Assembly: GCF_023559245.1 (NCBI RefSeq)
Contig: NZ_CP097462.1
Span: forward strand, 1,860,001 to 1,924,000
Reading direction: 5' to 3'
Source: Sphingomonas sp. KRR8
GTDB taxonomy: Bacteria; Pseudomonadota; Alphaproteobacteria; Sphingomonadales; Sphingomonadaceae
Length of the DNA: 64,000 bases
The notes under the pieces: model-generated
Told to the model about the DNA's origin: nothing
The model's database searches: none
What the model saw: the letters and a program-made list of their open reading frames with translations, nothing else
Program-made: the position numbers and the translations under genes
Shown: piece by piece, positions 35,290-43,686 of the stretch
How the letters are laid out: every line of letters begins with the position of its first letter
Numbering within the stretch: the first letter of the stretch is position 1

Positions 35290-36220
35290 GTGGATCAGCG
35301 AGCGCGGGATCGGGGAGACCCGCTGCGCGCTGGTCGAAGGCGGCGAGATCGTCGAAGCACGCGTGCTGCTCGACGGCATATTGCCGGCGGGCGCGGTGGT
35401 GGCCGCCCGTCTCGCCAGCATCGGCCAGGCTGGCCGCAATGCGATCGCACGGATGGACGACGGGACGGAGATCCTTCTTCCCCAGCGGCCCGCCGGGATC
35501 AGCGAAGGCGCCTCGCTCCAGGTGGAGATCACCCGCGAGGCCATTGCGGTCGTGGAGCGCTGGAAGCGCCCCGTGGGGCGCCTCGCCTGCGGGGAGGCCG
35601 ACTCCGCGCCGAACCTTGGCCGTGAAGCCCGCCCCGGCGAACTGGCCGCAGCAGGCTGGGACGATCTTGTCGATGAGGCGCAAGGCGGGAGCGTGCTATT
35701 CCCCGGCGGAAGCCTGTCGCTGTTCGCCACACCCGCAATGACGCTAATCGACGTCGACGGCTCGCTCCCTCCCGCCGAGCTCGCGGTGGCGGGGGCACGG
35801 GCGGCCGGCCGCGCCATCCGCCGCCTCTCCATCGGCGGGTCGATCGGCATCGACCTGCCGACCGTTGCCGGCAAGGAGCCCCGCACCGCCGCCGCCGGTG
35901 CGCTGGACGCCGCGCTGGCCGGAACGCGCTTCGAGCGGACCGCGGTCAACGGCTTCGGTTTTCTTCAGCTCATCCGTCCACGCCGGCACGCCTCTCTGCT
36001 GGAACTCGCGCTGGACCGGCCGGCTTTTGCCGCCCGGCAACTGCTTCGCCGGGCCGAACAGGGTCATGGCGCCACGACCATCGCCGCAGCGCCGTCCGTG
36101 ATTCGGCTGCTGGAAGCCAATGCCGACTGGCTCGAGCAGCTTGCCCGACGGCGCGGCGGCGCCGTCACCTTGCGCGCGGACCCCGCCCTCGCCATCTGGT
36201 CCGGACATGCCGAAGACTGA
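35282..36220 (+). CDS. Ribonuclease E/G family protein, short form
   Basis: A 312-residue protein with the RNase E/G N-terminus at low similarity: LPEWISERGIGETRCALVEG, a S1-like region, then PAMTLIDVDGSLPP, AIRRLSIGGSIGIDLPTVAG and TAVNGFGFLQLIRPRRHASL, the last matching the catalytic-domain core and its Asp. It lacks the zinc link and the long C-terminus of RNase E. The start is probably TTG 35282, overlapping maf; the frame remains open upstream. It overlaps yacG by 14 bases. RNA targets unknown. Confidence 0.82.
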   Translation: MPEWISERGIGETRCALVEGGEIVEARVLLDGILPAGAVVAARLASIGQAGRNAIARMDDGTEILLPQRPAGISEGASLQVEITREAIAVVERWKRPVGRLACGEADSAPNLGREARPGELAAAGWDDLVDEAQGGSVLFPGGSLSLFATPAMTLIDVDGSLPPAELAVAGARAAGRAIRRLSIGGSIGIDLPTVAGKEPRTAAAGALDAALAGTRFERTAVNGFGFLQLIRPRRHASLLELALDRPAFAARQLLRRAEQGHGATTIAAAPSVIRLLEANADWLEQLARRRGGAVTLRADPALAIWSGHAED

Positions 36221-36386
36221 TCCCAAGCCCTGCCCGCTATGCGGCCAGCCGCCGTCGCCCCCGCACCAGCCTTTCTGCAGCCGCGGCTGCAAGGATCGCG
36301 ACCTGCTGCAATGGCTTGGCGAAGGTTATCGCATTCCAGGTCCGCCGGCCGATCCCGGGCTGGACAGCGACGAGGGGCACAGCTAG
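36207..36386 (+). CDS. yacG: DNA gyrase inhibitor YacG
   Basis: A 59-residue zinc-binding protein. The zinc-binding cysteines are CPLC and CSRGC, with FCSRGCKDRDLLQWLGEGYR matching the YacG core. The E. coli protein binds GyrB and blocks its activity. The start ATG overlaps the RNase gene, so the two are coupled. The tRNA-Phe gene follows 41 bases downstream. Confidence 0.93.
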   Translation: MPKTDPKPCPLCGQPPSPPHQPFCSRGCKDRDLLQWLGEGYRIPGPPADPGLDSDEGHS

Positions 36387-36427
36387 GGAGCCGCCTGCCC
36401 AGCGGCCTTCCCGGCCGCGAAACGTGG

Positions 36428-36503
36428 GCCCAGGTAGCTCAGTTGGTAGAGCATGCGACTGAAAATCGCAGTGTCGGCGGTTCGACCCCGTCCCTGGGCA
36501 CCA
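36428..36503 (+). tRNA. tRNA-Phe (anticodon GAA)
   Basis: All arms fold: acceptor GCCCAGG/CCTGGGC, D stem GCTC/GAGC, anticodon stem TGCGA/TCGCA with loop CTGAAAA (anticodon GAA at 36461-36463), T arm GGCGG-TTCGACC-CCGTC, discriminator A and an encoded CCA at 36501-36503. Confidence 0.97.
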
Positions 36504-36604
36504 TCGTTGCCAGCCGACCGATGGTTCGAGGCCCGGCTGCGGCAGAACCTTCCGTAATCTCCCGTATACCGTCCCTTGCCACCCAGCGGCATGGTCAGTT
36601 CAGC

Positions 36605-36967
36605 ATGACCTGGCAGTCCATCCGACTAGAGCTGGAAGCGACGCGCGACTTTCCCAAGGGTTCGGCGAGCCGCGCCTACATCCTGCGCCTGCCGCTGACC
36701 GCTTCGGGCGCGATCGACGCTGAGGCGCTCACCCGGGCGCCACAGCAGGCTACCGTGCGCCGTCTCTGGCCCAGCGAACCCGATCTCAGTGGCCACGCCG
36801 TTCAGGTCGATGGACACCTCGCGTTTTACGCCCGGCAGGATAGTGGAGGCGGCATCTTCTCGACGCTCAACATGCCAGTTCTGCGCGAAGGGGCCTCGAT
36901 CACCGTCTCCGAGCGCGGCGGCGAACCGCTGCCATTCCGCGTCGCCCGCCTCAGCGCGTCGCGCTAG
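36605..36967 (+). CDS. Conserved-looking protein of unknown function
   Basis: A 120-residue soluble protein, MTWQSIRLELEATRDFPKGS, then AYILRLPLTASGAIDAEAL, RRLWPSEPDLSGH and LAFYARQDSGGGIF. It is beta-rich with several Arg/Trp pairs. No signal or transmembrane region. Codon use matches the neighbourhood and the frame has a sensible start, but I do not recognise the family. It is convergent with the FixJ-like gene, ending three bases from its stop. Confidence 0.7.
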   Translation: MTWQSIRLELEATRDFPKGSASRAYILRLPLTASGAIDAEALTRAPQQATVRRLWPSEPDLSGHAVQVDGHLAFYARQDSGGGIFSTLNMPVLREGASITVSERGGEPLPFRVARLSASR

Positions 36968-36969
36968 GT

Positions 36970-37584
36970 CTATCCCAGCCCGGCCGCGAAGGCGATCCGC
37001 AGCGCTTCGCTCAACGATCGCACTTCGAGCTTGTCCATCAGATTGGCGCGATGGATCTCCACCGTCCGCGGGCTGATTCCGAGATCGTAGGCGATGGTCT
37101 TGTTGGGCAGGCCCTTGACCAGTCCCTCCAGCACGTCCCGTTCGCGCGCGGTCAGCACGTTCAGCCGCACCCGCGCCTGTTCAGCCCGGTTTCCGCCTTC
37201 CTGCGCATCGCTCAGGCGTTCGGACGCATTGCTCAGCGCCGACAGCAGGGTTTGCTTCTCGAAGGGCTTCTCGATGAAGTCGATGGCGCCCGCCTTCATT
37301 GCCTGAACGGCCACGGTGACATCGCCGTGCCCCGTCATGATCACAACCGGCAAGCGGCAGCCTTGCTCCTGAAGCGCGCGCTGAACTTCGAGGCCGTCCA
37401 TCTGCGGCATCCTGATGTCGAGGAGGATGGCGCCAGGCTCCAGCGCCCGAACGTTCTTGAGCAACTCGACCCCCGATTCGTAGGCGAGGACCTTGAAGCC
37501 CGACGTCTTGAGCATGAAGCCGGCCGAGCGCCGGATCGCTTCGTCGTCGTCCACCAGGTGGACCAGCATCTGCTCGCTACTCAC
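36970..37584 (-). CDS. FixJ-like response regulator
   Basis: A 204-residue two-domain regulator. The receiver has LVDDDEAIRR, phospho-Asp in AILLDIRMPQMDG, the conserved Thr in VIMTGHGDV and Lys in EKPFEK. The C-terminal LuxR-type helix-turn-helix is NVLTARERDVLEGLVKGLPN, then TIAYDLGISPRTVEIHRANL. A FixJ-type TGHGD is present. The start is GTG 37584, overlapping the kinase stop by eight bases; ATG 37569 is an alternative. Partner of the adjacent FixL-like kinase. Confidence 0.92.
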   Translation of the reverse strand: MSSEQMLVHLVDDDEAIRRSAGFMLKTSGFKVLAYESGVELLKNVRALEPGAILLDIRMPQMDGLEVQRALQEQGCRLPVVIMTGHGDVTVAVQAMKAGAIDFIEKPFEKQTLLSALSNASERLSDAQEGGNRAEQARVRLNVLTARERDVLEGLVKGLPNKTIAYDLGISPRTVEIHRANLMDKLEVRSLSEALRIAFAAGLG

Positions 37585-38719
37585 TGATCGCCTCTGCCTC
37601 GGGAATGGTGAAATGGAAGTTGGTACCACCGTCAGGTCCGGCATCGAACCAGATTTGCCCGCCATGAGCCTCGATGATGGTGCGGCAGATGCTCAGCCCG
37701 ATGCCCATGCCCTTTTCCTTGGACGTGACGAAGGGCTGGAAAATCTGGGGGACGCTCTCGGGCGGAATGCCCTTGCCGGTATCGGCCACGCAGACCTCGA
37801 CCATGCCACTTCCATCCGTCTTGGCGGCAATCGTCAATTGACGCACCGGACTGTCGATCATTGCCTCGATCGCGTTGCGGATGAGGTTGAGAAGTACTTG
37901 CTGAATTTGGATGCGGTCGACCAGCACGCGGTCGGCGTCAGGCGCGAGCTCGACGTCGACCTCGATCCCATATTCACGCGAGCCGACGAGAGCGAGGGCG
38001 TTGGCTTCGGCGACTAGTCTCGGCAGCCGCTCGACCTTCCTTTCGGTATGGCCATAGGTGATGAAGTCGCGCAGGCGGCGGACGATCTGACCTGCGCGCA
38101 CGGATTGCTGCGCCGCTTCGTCAAGCGCCTCCCGCGCCATCGCCAGTGCCTCGCCGTCGGGCTCCCCGGCCAGCAGGTCGCGCGCGCCCTCGCAGTAGTT
38201 GGCGATGGCGGTGAGCGGCTGGTTCAGCTCATGCGCCAGGGCGGAGGCGAGCGTGCCTACCTCGCTGACCCGGCCAACATGGGCGAGTTCGGATTGCAGG
38301 TCCTGAAGTCGGTTTTCCGATCGCTGGCGTTCGGTCAGGTCGCGGATGAAGCCGGTGAAGATGCGCTTGTCGCCGACCTTCGCCTCACCGACCGACAGCT
38401 CGATCGGGAAGGTGAAGCCGTCGCGGTGACGCGCCGTCAGCACCCGCCCGATGCCGATGATCTTGCGCATTCCGGTTTCGCGGTAATTGTCCATGTACCG
38501 GTCGTGACGCTCCCGGTCTGGGGAGGGCATCAGCAGGCTGACATTCTCTCCCATCACTTCCGCCTCCGCGAAGCCGAACATCTTCTCGGCGGCAGCGCTG
38601 AAGGACAGGATCCGCGCCGACTCGTCGATCACGACCATGGCGTCGGGAACGGTGGCCAGAATGGAGCGGAGGTGAGTCTCGCCTTCGCTCCAGCCGGCCG
38701 AGGAAAGCGGTGGAGTCAT
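37577..38719 (-). CDS. FixL-like oxygen-sensing histidine kinase
   Basis: A 380-residue sensor kinase without membrane spans. The PAS domain (about residues 15-135) keeps the FixL heme signature: His72 in RERHDRYMDNY corresponds to the proximal heme His200 of Bradyrhizobium FixL, and Arg92 in IIGIGRVL corresponds to Arg220, the ligand-sensing residue. The His214 position is Lys86. The phosphoacceptor is His163 in ALAHELNQPLTAIANY, followed by LIRNAIEAM, VADTGKGIPP and KGMGIGLSICRTI. It forms an operon with FixJ downstream. Probably a cytosolic O2 sensor. Confidence 0.92.
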   Translation of the reverse strand: MTPPLSSAGWSEGETHLRSILATVPDAMVVIDESARILSFSAAAEKMFGFAEAEVMGENVSLLMPSPDRERHDRYMDNYRETGMRKIIGIGRVLTARHRDGFTFPIELSVGEAKVGDKRIFTGFIRDLTERQRSENRLQDLQSELAHVGRVSEVGTLASALAHELNQPLTAIANYCEGARDLLAGEPDGEALAMAREALDEAAQQSVRAGQIVRRLRDFITYGHTERKVERLPRLVAEANALALVGSREYGIEVDVELAPDADRVLVDRIQIQQVLLNLIRNAIEAMIDSPVRQLTIAAKTDGSGMVEVCVADTGKGIPPESVPQIFQPFVTSKEKGMGIGLSICRTIIEAHGGQIWFDAGPDGGTNFHFTIPEAEAISE

Positions 38720-38750
38720 GGACTGAAGATGGCTGCTGCGGGCCCCAACC

Positions 38751-39644
38751 TCAAGGACAACCAGCCCTTGCCGAGCTTACGCCGGCGACTTCGATGCGTC
38801 CGCGAGGAGCGCTTGAAGCGGAGGTGAAGTCGCTGGTCGGCGCCGTCATCATGAACAGGGTCCGGCCGTCCTCCCCACCAAGCATGCAGGCGAAGCAGTT
38901 CTGGCTGGTGGCGACCACCTCCAGCACCGTCCCGCCCTCGGCATAGCGGACGCACTCGGATGCGGTCGGATTGGCGATCCACACCGCGCCGTCGGCATCG
39001 AGACAGATACCGTCAGGGATGCGCGGCGCGGCAGGATTGGTGAGAGTCTGGGCCCACAAGCGGCGGTCGGACAAGCGCCCGTCCGAGCCGATGGAGAAAG
39101 CGGTCAACTGGCCGCTCAGGGTTTCGCCAAGAATCAGTGTCCGGCCGTCCGGGGTGATCACCATGCCGTTTGGAAAGTGAAGTCCCTCGGCGGCCGTTTC
39201 TACCTTTCCGTCCGGGCGAACGAGCGCAATCGCGGCGGTCGGGTGGTCGGCGAGAACCGACAGGTCTCCCCGCGCGCGGATCTCACCGTGCAGGTCGAAT
39301 CCGAAGTCGCCGACATAGGCGCGCCCCGCTGCATCGACGACCATGTCGTTGCTCAGCATCGCGTGCACGCTCGAGAGGTCGGCATGCACCACAAGGCTGC
39401 CGTCCGCTTCCCGCAGAAGCAGTTTGCGCTGCCGCATCGAGACCACCAGCAGTCGCCCATCGGGCAACCATCCGAGTCCGGACGGCTGGTCGTCGAGCGT
39501 CAGCTCGGTTCGAATGTCTCCTGCTTGGGACACCGATTTGACGGCATGGGCGTGAAAGTCGCTGAACCACAGCCGCCCCTCATGCCAGCGGGGCCCCTCG
39601 CCGAAGTAGATGCCGTCCACCAGCACGCGTGCCTGCGTCATCAC
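38751..39644 (-). CDS. SMP-30/gluconolactonase/LRE family protein
   Basis: A 297-residue six-bladed beta-propeller: VDGIYFGEGPRWHEGRLWFS with the metal-binding Glu, DDQPSGLGWLPDGRLLVVSM, SNDMVVDAAGRAYVGDFGFD, FPNGMVITPDGRTLILGE and IPDGICLDADGAVWIANPTA with the catalytic Asp. The family hydrolyses sugar or other lactones with a divalent metal. Substrate not predictable. It is upstream of the FixL gene on the same strand with a 31-base gap, so some co-transcription is possible. Confidence 0.92.
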   Translation of the reverse strand: MMTQARVLVDGIYFGEGPRWHEGRLWFSDFHAHAVKSVSQAGDIRTELTLDDQPSGLGWLPDGRLLVVSMRQRKLLLREADGSLVVHADLSSVHAMLSNDMVVDAAGRAYVGDFGFDLHGEIRARGDLSVLADHPTAAIALVRPDGKVETAAEGLHFPNGMVITPDGRTLILGETLSGQLTAFSIGSDGRLSDRRLWAQTLTNPAAPRIPDGICLDADGAVWIANPTASECVRYAEGGTVLEVVATSQNCFACMLGGEDGRTLFMMTAPTSDFTSASSAPRGRIEVAGVSSARAGCP

Positions 39645-39693
39645 CGTCTCCCTCCGTCAAGCCTAGGAGCGACGGCGTCCAAGCTCAATGCGA

Positions 39694-40872
39694 TCAGGCA
39701 AGCACGTCTTCGGGCTCCTGAAGCCGCTCACCTTCATCCACGTCCGGCTCCTCCTCGGCAGCAACGCCATCGTCCAGCGCGCGCTCCTCGGCGAGCAGCT
39801 CCTCGGCGTCGGCGTCGGTGATGCCGAACCGCGCAGCGACGTCCGGAGCAAAGCGTAGCAGGTCTGGCCGAAGCTTGATGATGGAGACGTCCTTGGCCTT
39901 GCCCTCCATCATCACGTCGAACTCCAGGCCGTCGACTGCGCGCATGAAGGTCGCAAATTCGAAGGGGTTGGTGAAGTCGCTGTGGCCGGTCCAGATCGGC
40001 GGCAGCAGCACGGTCTTGATCCGCGCGGTCGCCTTGACCGGCGCTTTGGTCAGCCCCTTGGCCTTGCTGACCTTGCCAGCCTTGGCGGCGTTGCGCTGCT
40101 TTTCCGTGATCTTGCGCTTCACCTCACGCATCTCCGTGCGGGGAGAGGAAAAGTGCATCTTTGGGCGCACGCCATCGGGCCAGGTGGCGAGAAATTTCTC
40201 GAACGTGTCGCGCAGATCCAGCCGCTCCGGGTTCAAGCACCAGAAGTGCTGGTAATCGAACACGCAACGCACACCGGTGCGCTCGTGGATCCAGAGGACG
40301 TCGGCAGCCGAGAAGCGGATGTCGTCATTCTCCAGCACGAGGCGCCGCCGCACATGCTCAGGGCACTGGTTCCAGCCGTCGATCCAACGCGCGCGGGCAG
40401 CCTCGCGATCGTCATAGACCCCGCCGACGTGGGTCACGAGCACGGCTTCCGGCCCGGTGCCCATGCGGTCGAGCATCTCGGCCTGGCTGGACAGGTCCCA
40501 GATGCTCTTCTTGGTCAGCTCCGGGTTCGGGCTGTTGAGGAGCACATATTGCGATGGATGGAAGGACAGACGGATGTCGAGCTCACCCGCCTTGCGGCCG
40601 AACGCGGCGAGCTCCGCGTCGCTCTCGGCCACCATGTTGTGGAACTGCGGCATGTCGGGATGGGTCGCATAAGGCGCGATGTCCGAGGACAGGCGGTACA
40701 TATCGATCTCGACTTTCTTCAGATAGTCGAGGATCGCGTCGAGATATTCGAGGCTGCACTTGAGGTGCGGGTTCTTCTGCCAGCGGCGGGTGTCATTGGC
40801 CCTGAGGCCGGGTACGCCCATCACCTTGACCGGAAAGCCGAGGCGCAGGGGACGGGCGGGAAGCTTGGTCAT
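39694..40872 (-). CDS. uvsE: UV damage endonuclease (UVDE/UvsE)
   Basis: A TIM-barrel endonuclease that nicks DNA 5' to UV photoproducts in an alternative excision repair pathway. LKCSLEYLDAILDYLKK, IDMYRLSSDIAPYATHP, LSFHPSQYVLLNSP and LVTHVGGVYDDREAARARW are the UVDE core motifs, with VLENDDIRFSAADVL and CVFDYQHFW carrying metal ligands. 392 residues including an acidic C-terminal tail and a Lys-rich insert at about 255-290. Its ATG overlaps the stop of the upstream DHH gene by four bases. Confidence 0.93.
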   Translation of the reverse strand: MTKLPARPLRLGFPVKVMGVPGLRANDTRRWQKNPHLKCSLEYLDAILDYLKKVEIDMYRLSSDIAPYATHPDMPQFHNMVAESDAELAAFGRKAGELDIRLSFHPSQYVLLNSPNPELTKKSIWDLSSQAEMLDRMGTGPEAVLVTHVGGVYDDREAARARWIDGWNQCPEHVRRRLVLENDDIRFSAADVLWIHERTGVRCVFDYQHFWCLNPERLDLRDTFEKFLATWPDGVRPKMHFSSPRTEMREVKRKITEKQRNAAKAGKVSKAKGLTKAPVKATARIKTVLLPPIWTGHSDFTNPFEFATFMRAVDGLEFDVMMEGKAKDVSIIKLRPDLLRFAPDVAARFGITDADAEELLAEERALDDGVAAEEEPDVDEGERLQEPEDVLA

Positions 40873-41888
40873 GCAATCTGCTCCTCAGGAAAGCCGAGCG
40901 CCGCGACAAAGCGGTTCCACTCGGGAATGCGCAGTGCACCGCCGCTTGCCGCGCGATGTCCGCTGCCATATTCGGTGCCGGCGCCTTCGGGGCGACGATC
41001 GGCGAAGAAGCGGATGAGGTCCTGGGTCCCGCCGGTGCGCGCCGCGAAGTGGACCCAGCCCGGGCGGTAGGCCTTGTTGGCGGCGATCACGACCTTGTCC
41101 CTGAGCCGTGTCCGCCATTGCTGCGCGATCAGCGGATGGATCTGGCACGGACTGTCTAAGGCAATGAGCGCGACGTCACCGCGCACCTTTGGCGCGACCC
41201 GTTTCGCGTCGTCCATCGCGGCTTTCACCTCTTCCTTCGCGGCGACCAGCTGCGCGGTTTCAGGGTTCGCGCCCGACAAGAGCTCCTTGGGACTGTCGCA
41301 CTTCATCAGCAGGGCGAGTGCCGGCGAGGCATCGGCGCTGGCGGTGCGGCGGGGCGCGTTGATCAGGCTGACCGCATTGCGCAGCGCCGTCTTGCCATAG
41401 CGCTGCTGCGCCGCCGCCATCTCGGAGAATCCCTTTTCCTCCGCCATGTCGCCGATCAACCCGATGGCCGCGAGCCAGAGCAAATCATCCGGGCTCCCGC
41501 ACGCCCAGAAGGCCAGCAGCGCCGAGGTGGGTTCCGGTTCGCAGCCGTGGCCGCTGATCACCAGCGCCTCGCCCGGCGTGCCGGTCGGGACATGGTGGTC
41601 GATCAGGCAGGCCGGCGTGCCAGGCAGGATGTCACCCTCGCGCACGCCAAGGTCGGTGGCGACAATCGCGGATGGCTGGCACTGCTCCAGCTCCGTGCGC
41701 ACGTGATCGGTCCACGGCGTTTCGCCCTTCCCGACTACCCGGATCTCGCTGCCCGGCAACGATCGCGCGAGAATGGCCAGCGCTGCGAGGCCGTCCGCGT
41801 CGAAGTGGCCCATGAGGAGCGGTGTTGCCCCAGTCCGATCAAGCCAGCCGCGGAAGGCGGATACGGTACTCGGGGCGTCACAAACCAT
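40869..41888 (-). CDS. DHH-family phosphoesterase
   Basis: A 339-residue protein with the DHH fold: LLMGHFDADGLAALAILARS carries the first metal motif, IVATDLGV the second, and CLIDHHVPTGTP the DHH motif. The C-terminal DHHA1-like segment includes GWVHFAARTGGTQDLIR and GSGHRAASGGALRIPEW. Members include RecJ, nanoRNase and single-stranded exonucleases, and the activity here is not decided. It overlaps uvsE by four bases and may work with it in DNA repair. The start ATG 41888 is chosen; the frame is open further upstream. Divergent from OsmC. Confidence 0.87.
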   Translation of the reverse strand: MVCDAPSTVSAFRGWLDRTGATPLLMGHFDADGLAALAILARSLPGSEIRVVGKGETPWTDHVRTELEQCQPSAIVATDLGVREGDILPGTPACLIDHHVPTGTPGEALVISGHGCEPEPTSALLAFWACGSPDDLLWLAAIGLIGDMAEEKGFSEMAAAQQRYGKTALRNAVSLINAPRRTASADASPALALLMKCDSPKELLSGANPETAQLVAAKEEVKAAMDDAKRVAPKVRGDVALIALDSPCQIHPLIAQQWRTRLRDKVVIAANKAYRPGWVHFAARTGGTQDLIRFFADRRPEGAGTEYGSGHRAASGGALRIPEWNRFVAALGFPEEQIA

Positions 41889-41977
41889 GCCGAATGAACG
41901 AGCCTTCGCATGATCCGTTGCAGTTCGGCACGGACCCCCCACCTGTCCATTGGACCACATCGAAGGAGCATAAAGCC

Positions 41978-42418
41978 ATGGTTACCCGCACGGCACGCGC
42001 GCGTTACGAGGGCACCGGAAAGACCGGCAAGGGCTGGATATCTACCCAGTCGGGCGTCCTCCAGGACCAGCGCTACGGCTTCAACAGCCGGTTCGAGGAC
42101 GGGCCCGGAACCAACCCCGAGGAACTGATCGCCGCCGCCCACGCCGGCTGCTTCACCATGGCGTTGAGCTTTGCGCTGGCGGGTGCCGGCATTGAGGATG
42201 GCACGCTGGAGACCGAAGCGAAGGTGAAGCTGGAGCAGGATGGGGCGGGCTTCACCGTCACCCGTTCCGACCTCCGTCTGCGCGCCAACGTGCCGGGGGT
42301 GGAGGAAGCCAAGCTGCGCGAACTCGCCGAAGATGCGAAGAAGAATTGCCCCATCTCCAAGCTGCTCAAGGCCGAGATGAATCTGGAAGTAGAGATCGGC
42401 GCGCCGGCCGCAGCCTGA
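41978..42418 (+). CDS. OsmC family peroxiredoxin
   Basis: A 146-residue thiol peroxidase of the OsmC type, which reduces organic hydroperoxides. The peroxidatic cysteine is in AAAHAGCFTMALS and the resolving one in KKNCPISKLLKA. The N-terminus TARARYEGTGKTGKGWISTQ and GTNPEELI match OsmC. AAGGAG precedes the ATG. Divergent from the DHH/uvsE pair. Confidence 0.93.
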   Translation: MVTRTARARYEGTGKTGKGWISTQSGVLQDQRYGFNSRFEDGPGTNPEELIAAAHAGCFTMALSFALAGAGIEDGTLETEAKVKLEQDGAGFTVTRSDLRLRANVPGVEEAKLRELAEDAKKNCPISKLLKAEMNLEVEIGAPAAA

Positions 42419-42467
42419 ACCTTCCGGTCGGCTTGCGTGAGTAAAAGCTGGTGGCCATGAGGCGTGC

Positions 42468-43679
42468 ATGGCCCCCAGCAACAATACCGACCGGAATGCT
42501 GGCCTCGCCCTGATGGGCGCGGCGGCGGCGGCGCTGCTCGTCGCCAACACGCCGCTTGCCCATACCTATGAAGGTCTCCTGCACGCCCAACTGGGGCCGT
42601 TGTCGGTTCAATACTGGATCGCGGACGCTCTGATGGCGCTGTTCTTCCTGCTGGTCGGGCTGGAGGTGAAGCGCGAATGGTATGACGGCCGGCTCGCCAC
42701 GGCCGAGGCGCGCCGCCTGCCGATGATCGCGGCGGCGGCAGGCATGGCCGTTCCGGCCCTTGTCTATCTGCTGGTCACCGTCGGCGATGCCGCGCTGTTT
42801 CGTGGCTGGGCGATCCCGGCTGCAACCGACATCGCGTTTGCCTTAGGCGTGCTGGCGCTGCTGGGCAGCCGCGCCCCGCCGGCCATCAAGCTGCTGCTGG
42901 TGACGATTGCCATTGTTGACGATATCGGCGCGATCATCGTCATTGCGCTGTTCTACACGGCCGGCTTGAGTGTGCCCGCGCTCGCCGCGGCGGCGGTGCT
43001 GCTGGCACTGATGGCTGGGCTCAACATGTTCGGCGTGCGCCGGCTGTGGCCGTATCTGCTGCTGTTCTGCGGCCTGTGGGTGGCCGTGTTCCAGTCGGGC
43101 ATCCATGCGACCATTGCCGGGGTTCTGGCGGCCCTCACCATTCCGCTCGGACGTGGCGAGCCCGTCTCACCCCTGAAAAAGCTTGAGCATGGTCTGCACC
43201 CGCTCGTCATGTTCGGCGTCGTGCCCTTGTTCGGCTTCGCCAGCGCCGGCGTCACCATCAACGGCCTCGACCAGCTCACCAGGCCGCTTCCCCTTGGCAT
43301 CGCGCTTGGCCTCTTCCTGGGCAAACAGCTGGGCGTTGGAGCAGCGATCTGGCTGGCCGTCCGCCTCGGCGCGGCGGTGCGACCCGAGGGCGTCAGCTGG
43401 CGGCATATCTATGGTGCGGCGCTGCTGTGCGGCATTGGCTTCACCATGAGCCTGTTCATCGGCGCCCTCGCCTTCAGTGACCAGGGGATGATCGACGCGG
43501 CCAAGATCGGCACTCTGGCAGGTTCGCTGCTGTCCGGCGTGGCGGGTTTCCTGGTCTTGCGCACTGCGCCCGCGGCACCGGCTTCCGTCATCGACTGTGA
43601 CGAGGCCGCCGAGATATTCGGCGAGGACGCCGACGAGGACCCGACCGTATGCAACGATCCGTTCGCCTCGCCCCGCTGA
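42468..43679 (+). CDS. nhaA: Na(+)/H(+) antiporter NhaA
   Basis: A 403-residue inner-membrane antiporter with about 12 hydrophobic spans. The transport-site aspartates are in TIAIVDDIGAIIVIALFYT. GWAIPAATDIAFALGVLALL and the segment RHIYGAALLCGIGFTMSLFI also match NhaA. GAGG precedes the ATG. The C-terminal 45 residues are acidic. It exports sodium under alkaline or saline stress. Confidence 0.95.
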   Translation: MAPSNNTDRNAGLALMGAAAAALLVANTPLAHTYEGLLHAQLGPLSVQYWIADALMALFFLLVGLEVKREWYDGRLATAEARRLPMIAAAAGMAVPALVYLLVTVGDAALFRGWAIPAATDIAFALGVLALLGSRAPPAIKLLLVTIAIVDDIGAIIVIALFYTAGLSVPALAAAAVLLALMAGLNMFGVRRLWPYLLLFCGLWVAVFQSGIHATIAGVLAALTIPLGRGEPVSPLKKLEHGLHPLVMFGVVPLFGFASAGVTINGLDQLTRPLPLGIALGLFLGKQLGVGAAIWLAVRLGAAVRPEGVSWRHIYGAALLCGIGFTMSLFIGALAFSDQGMIDAAKIGTLAGSLLSGVAGFLVLRTAPAAPASVIDCDEAAEIFGEDADEDPTVCNDPFASPR

Positions 43680-43686
43680 GCCGCTG

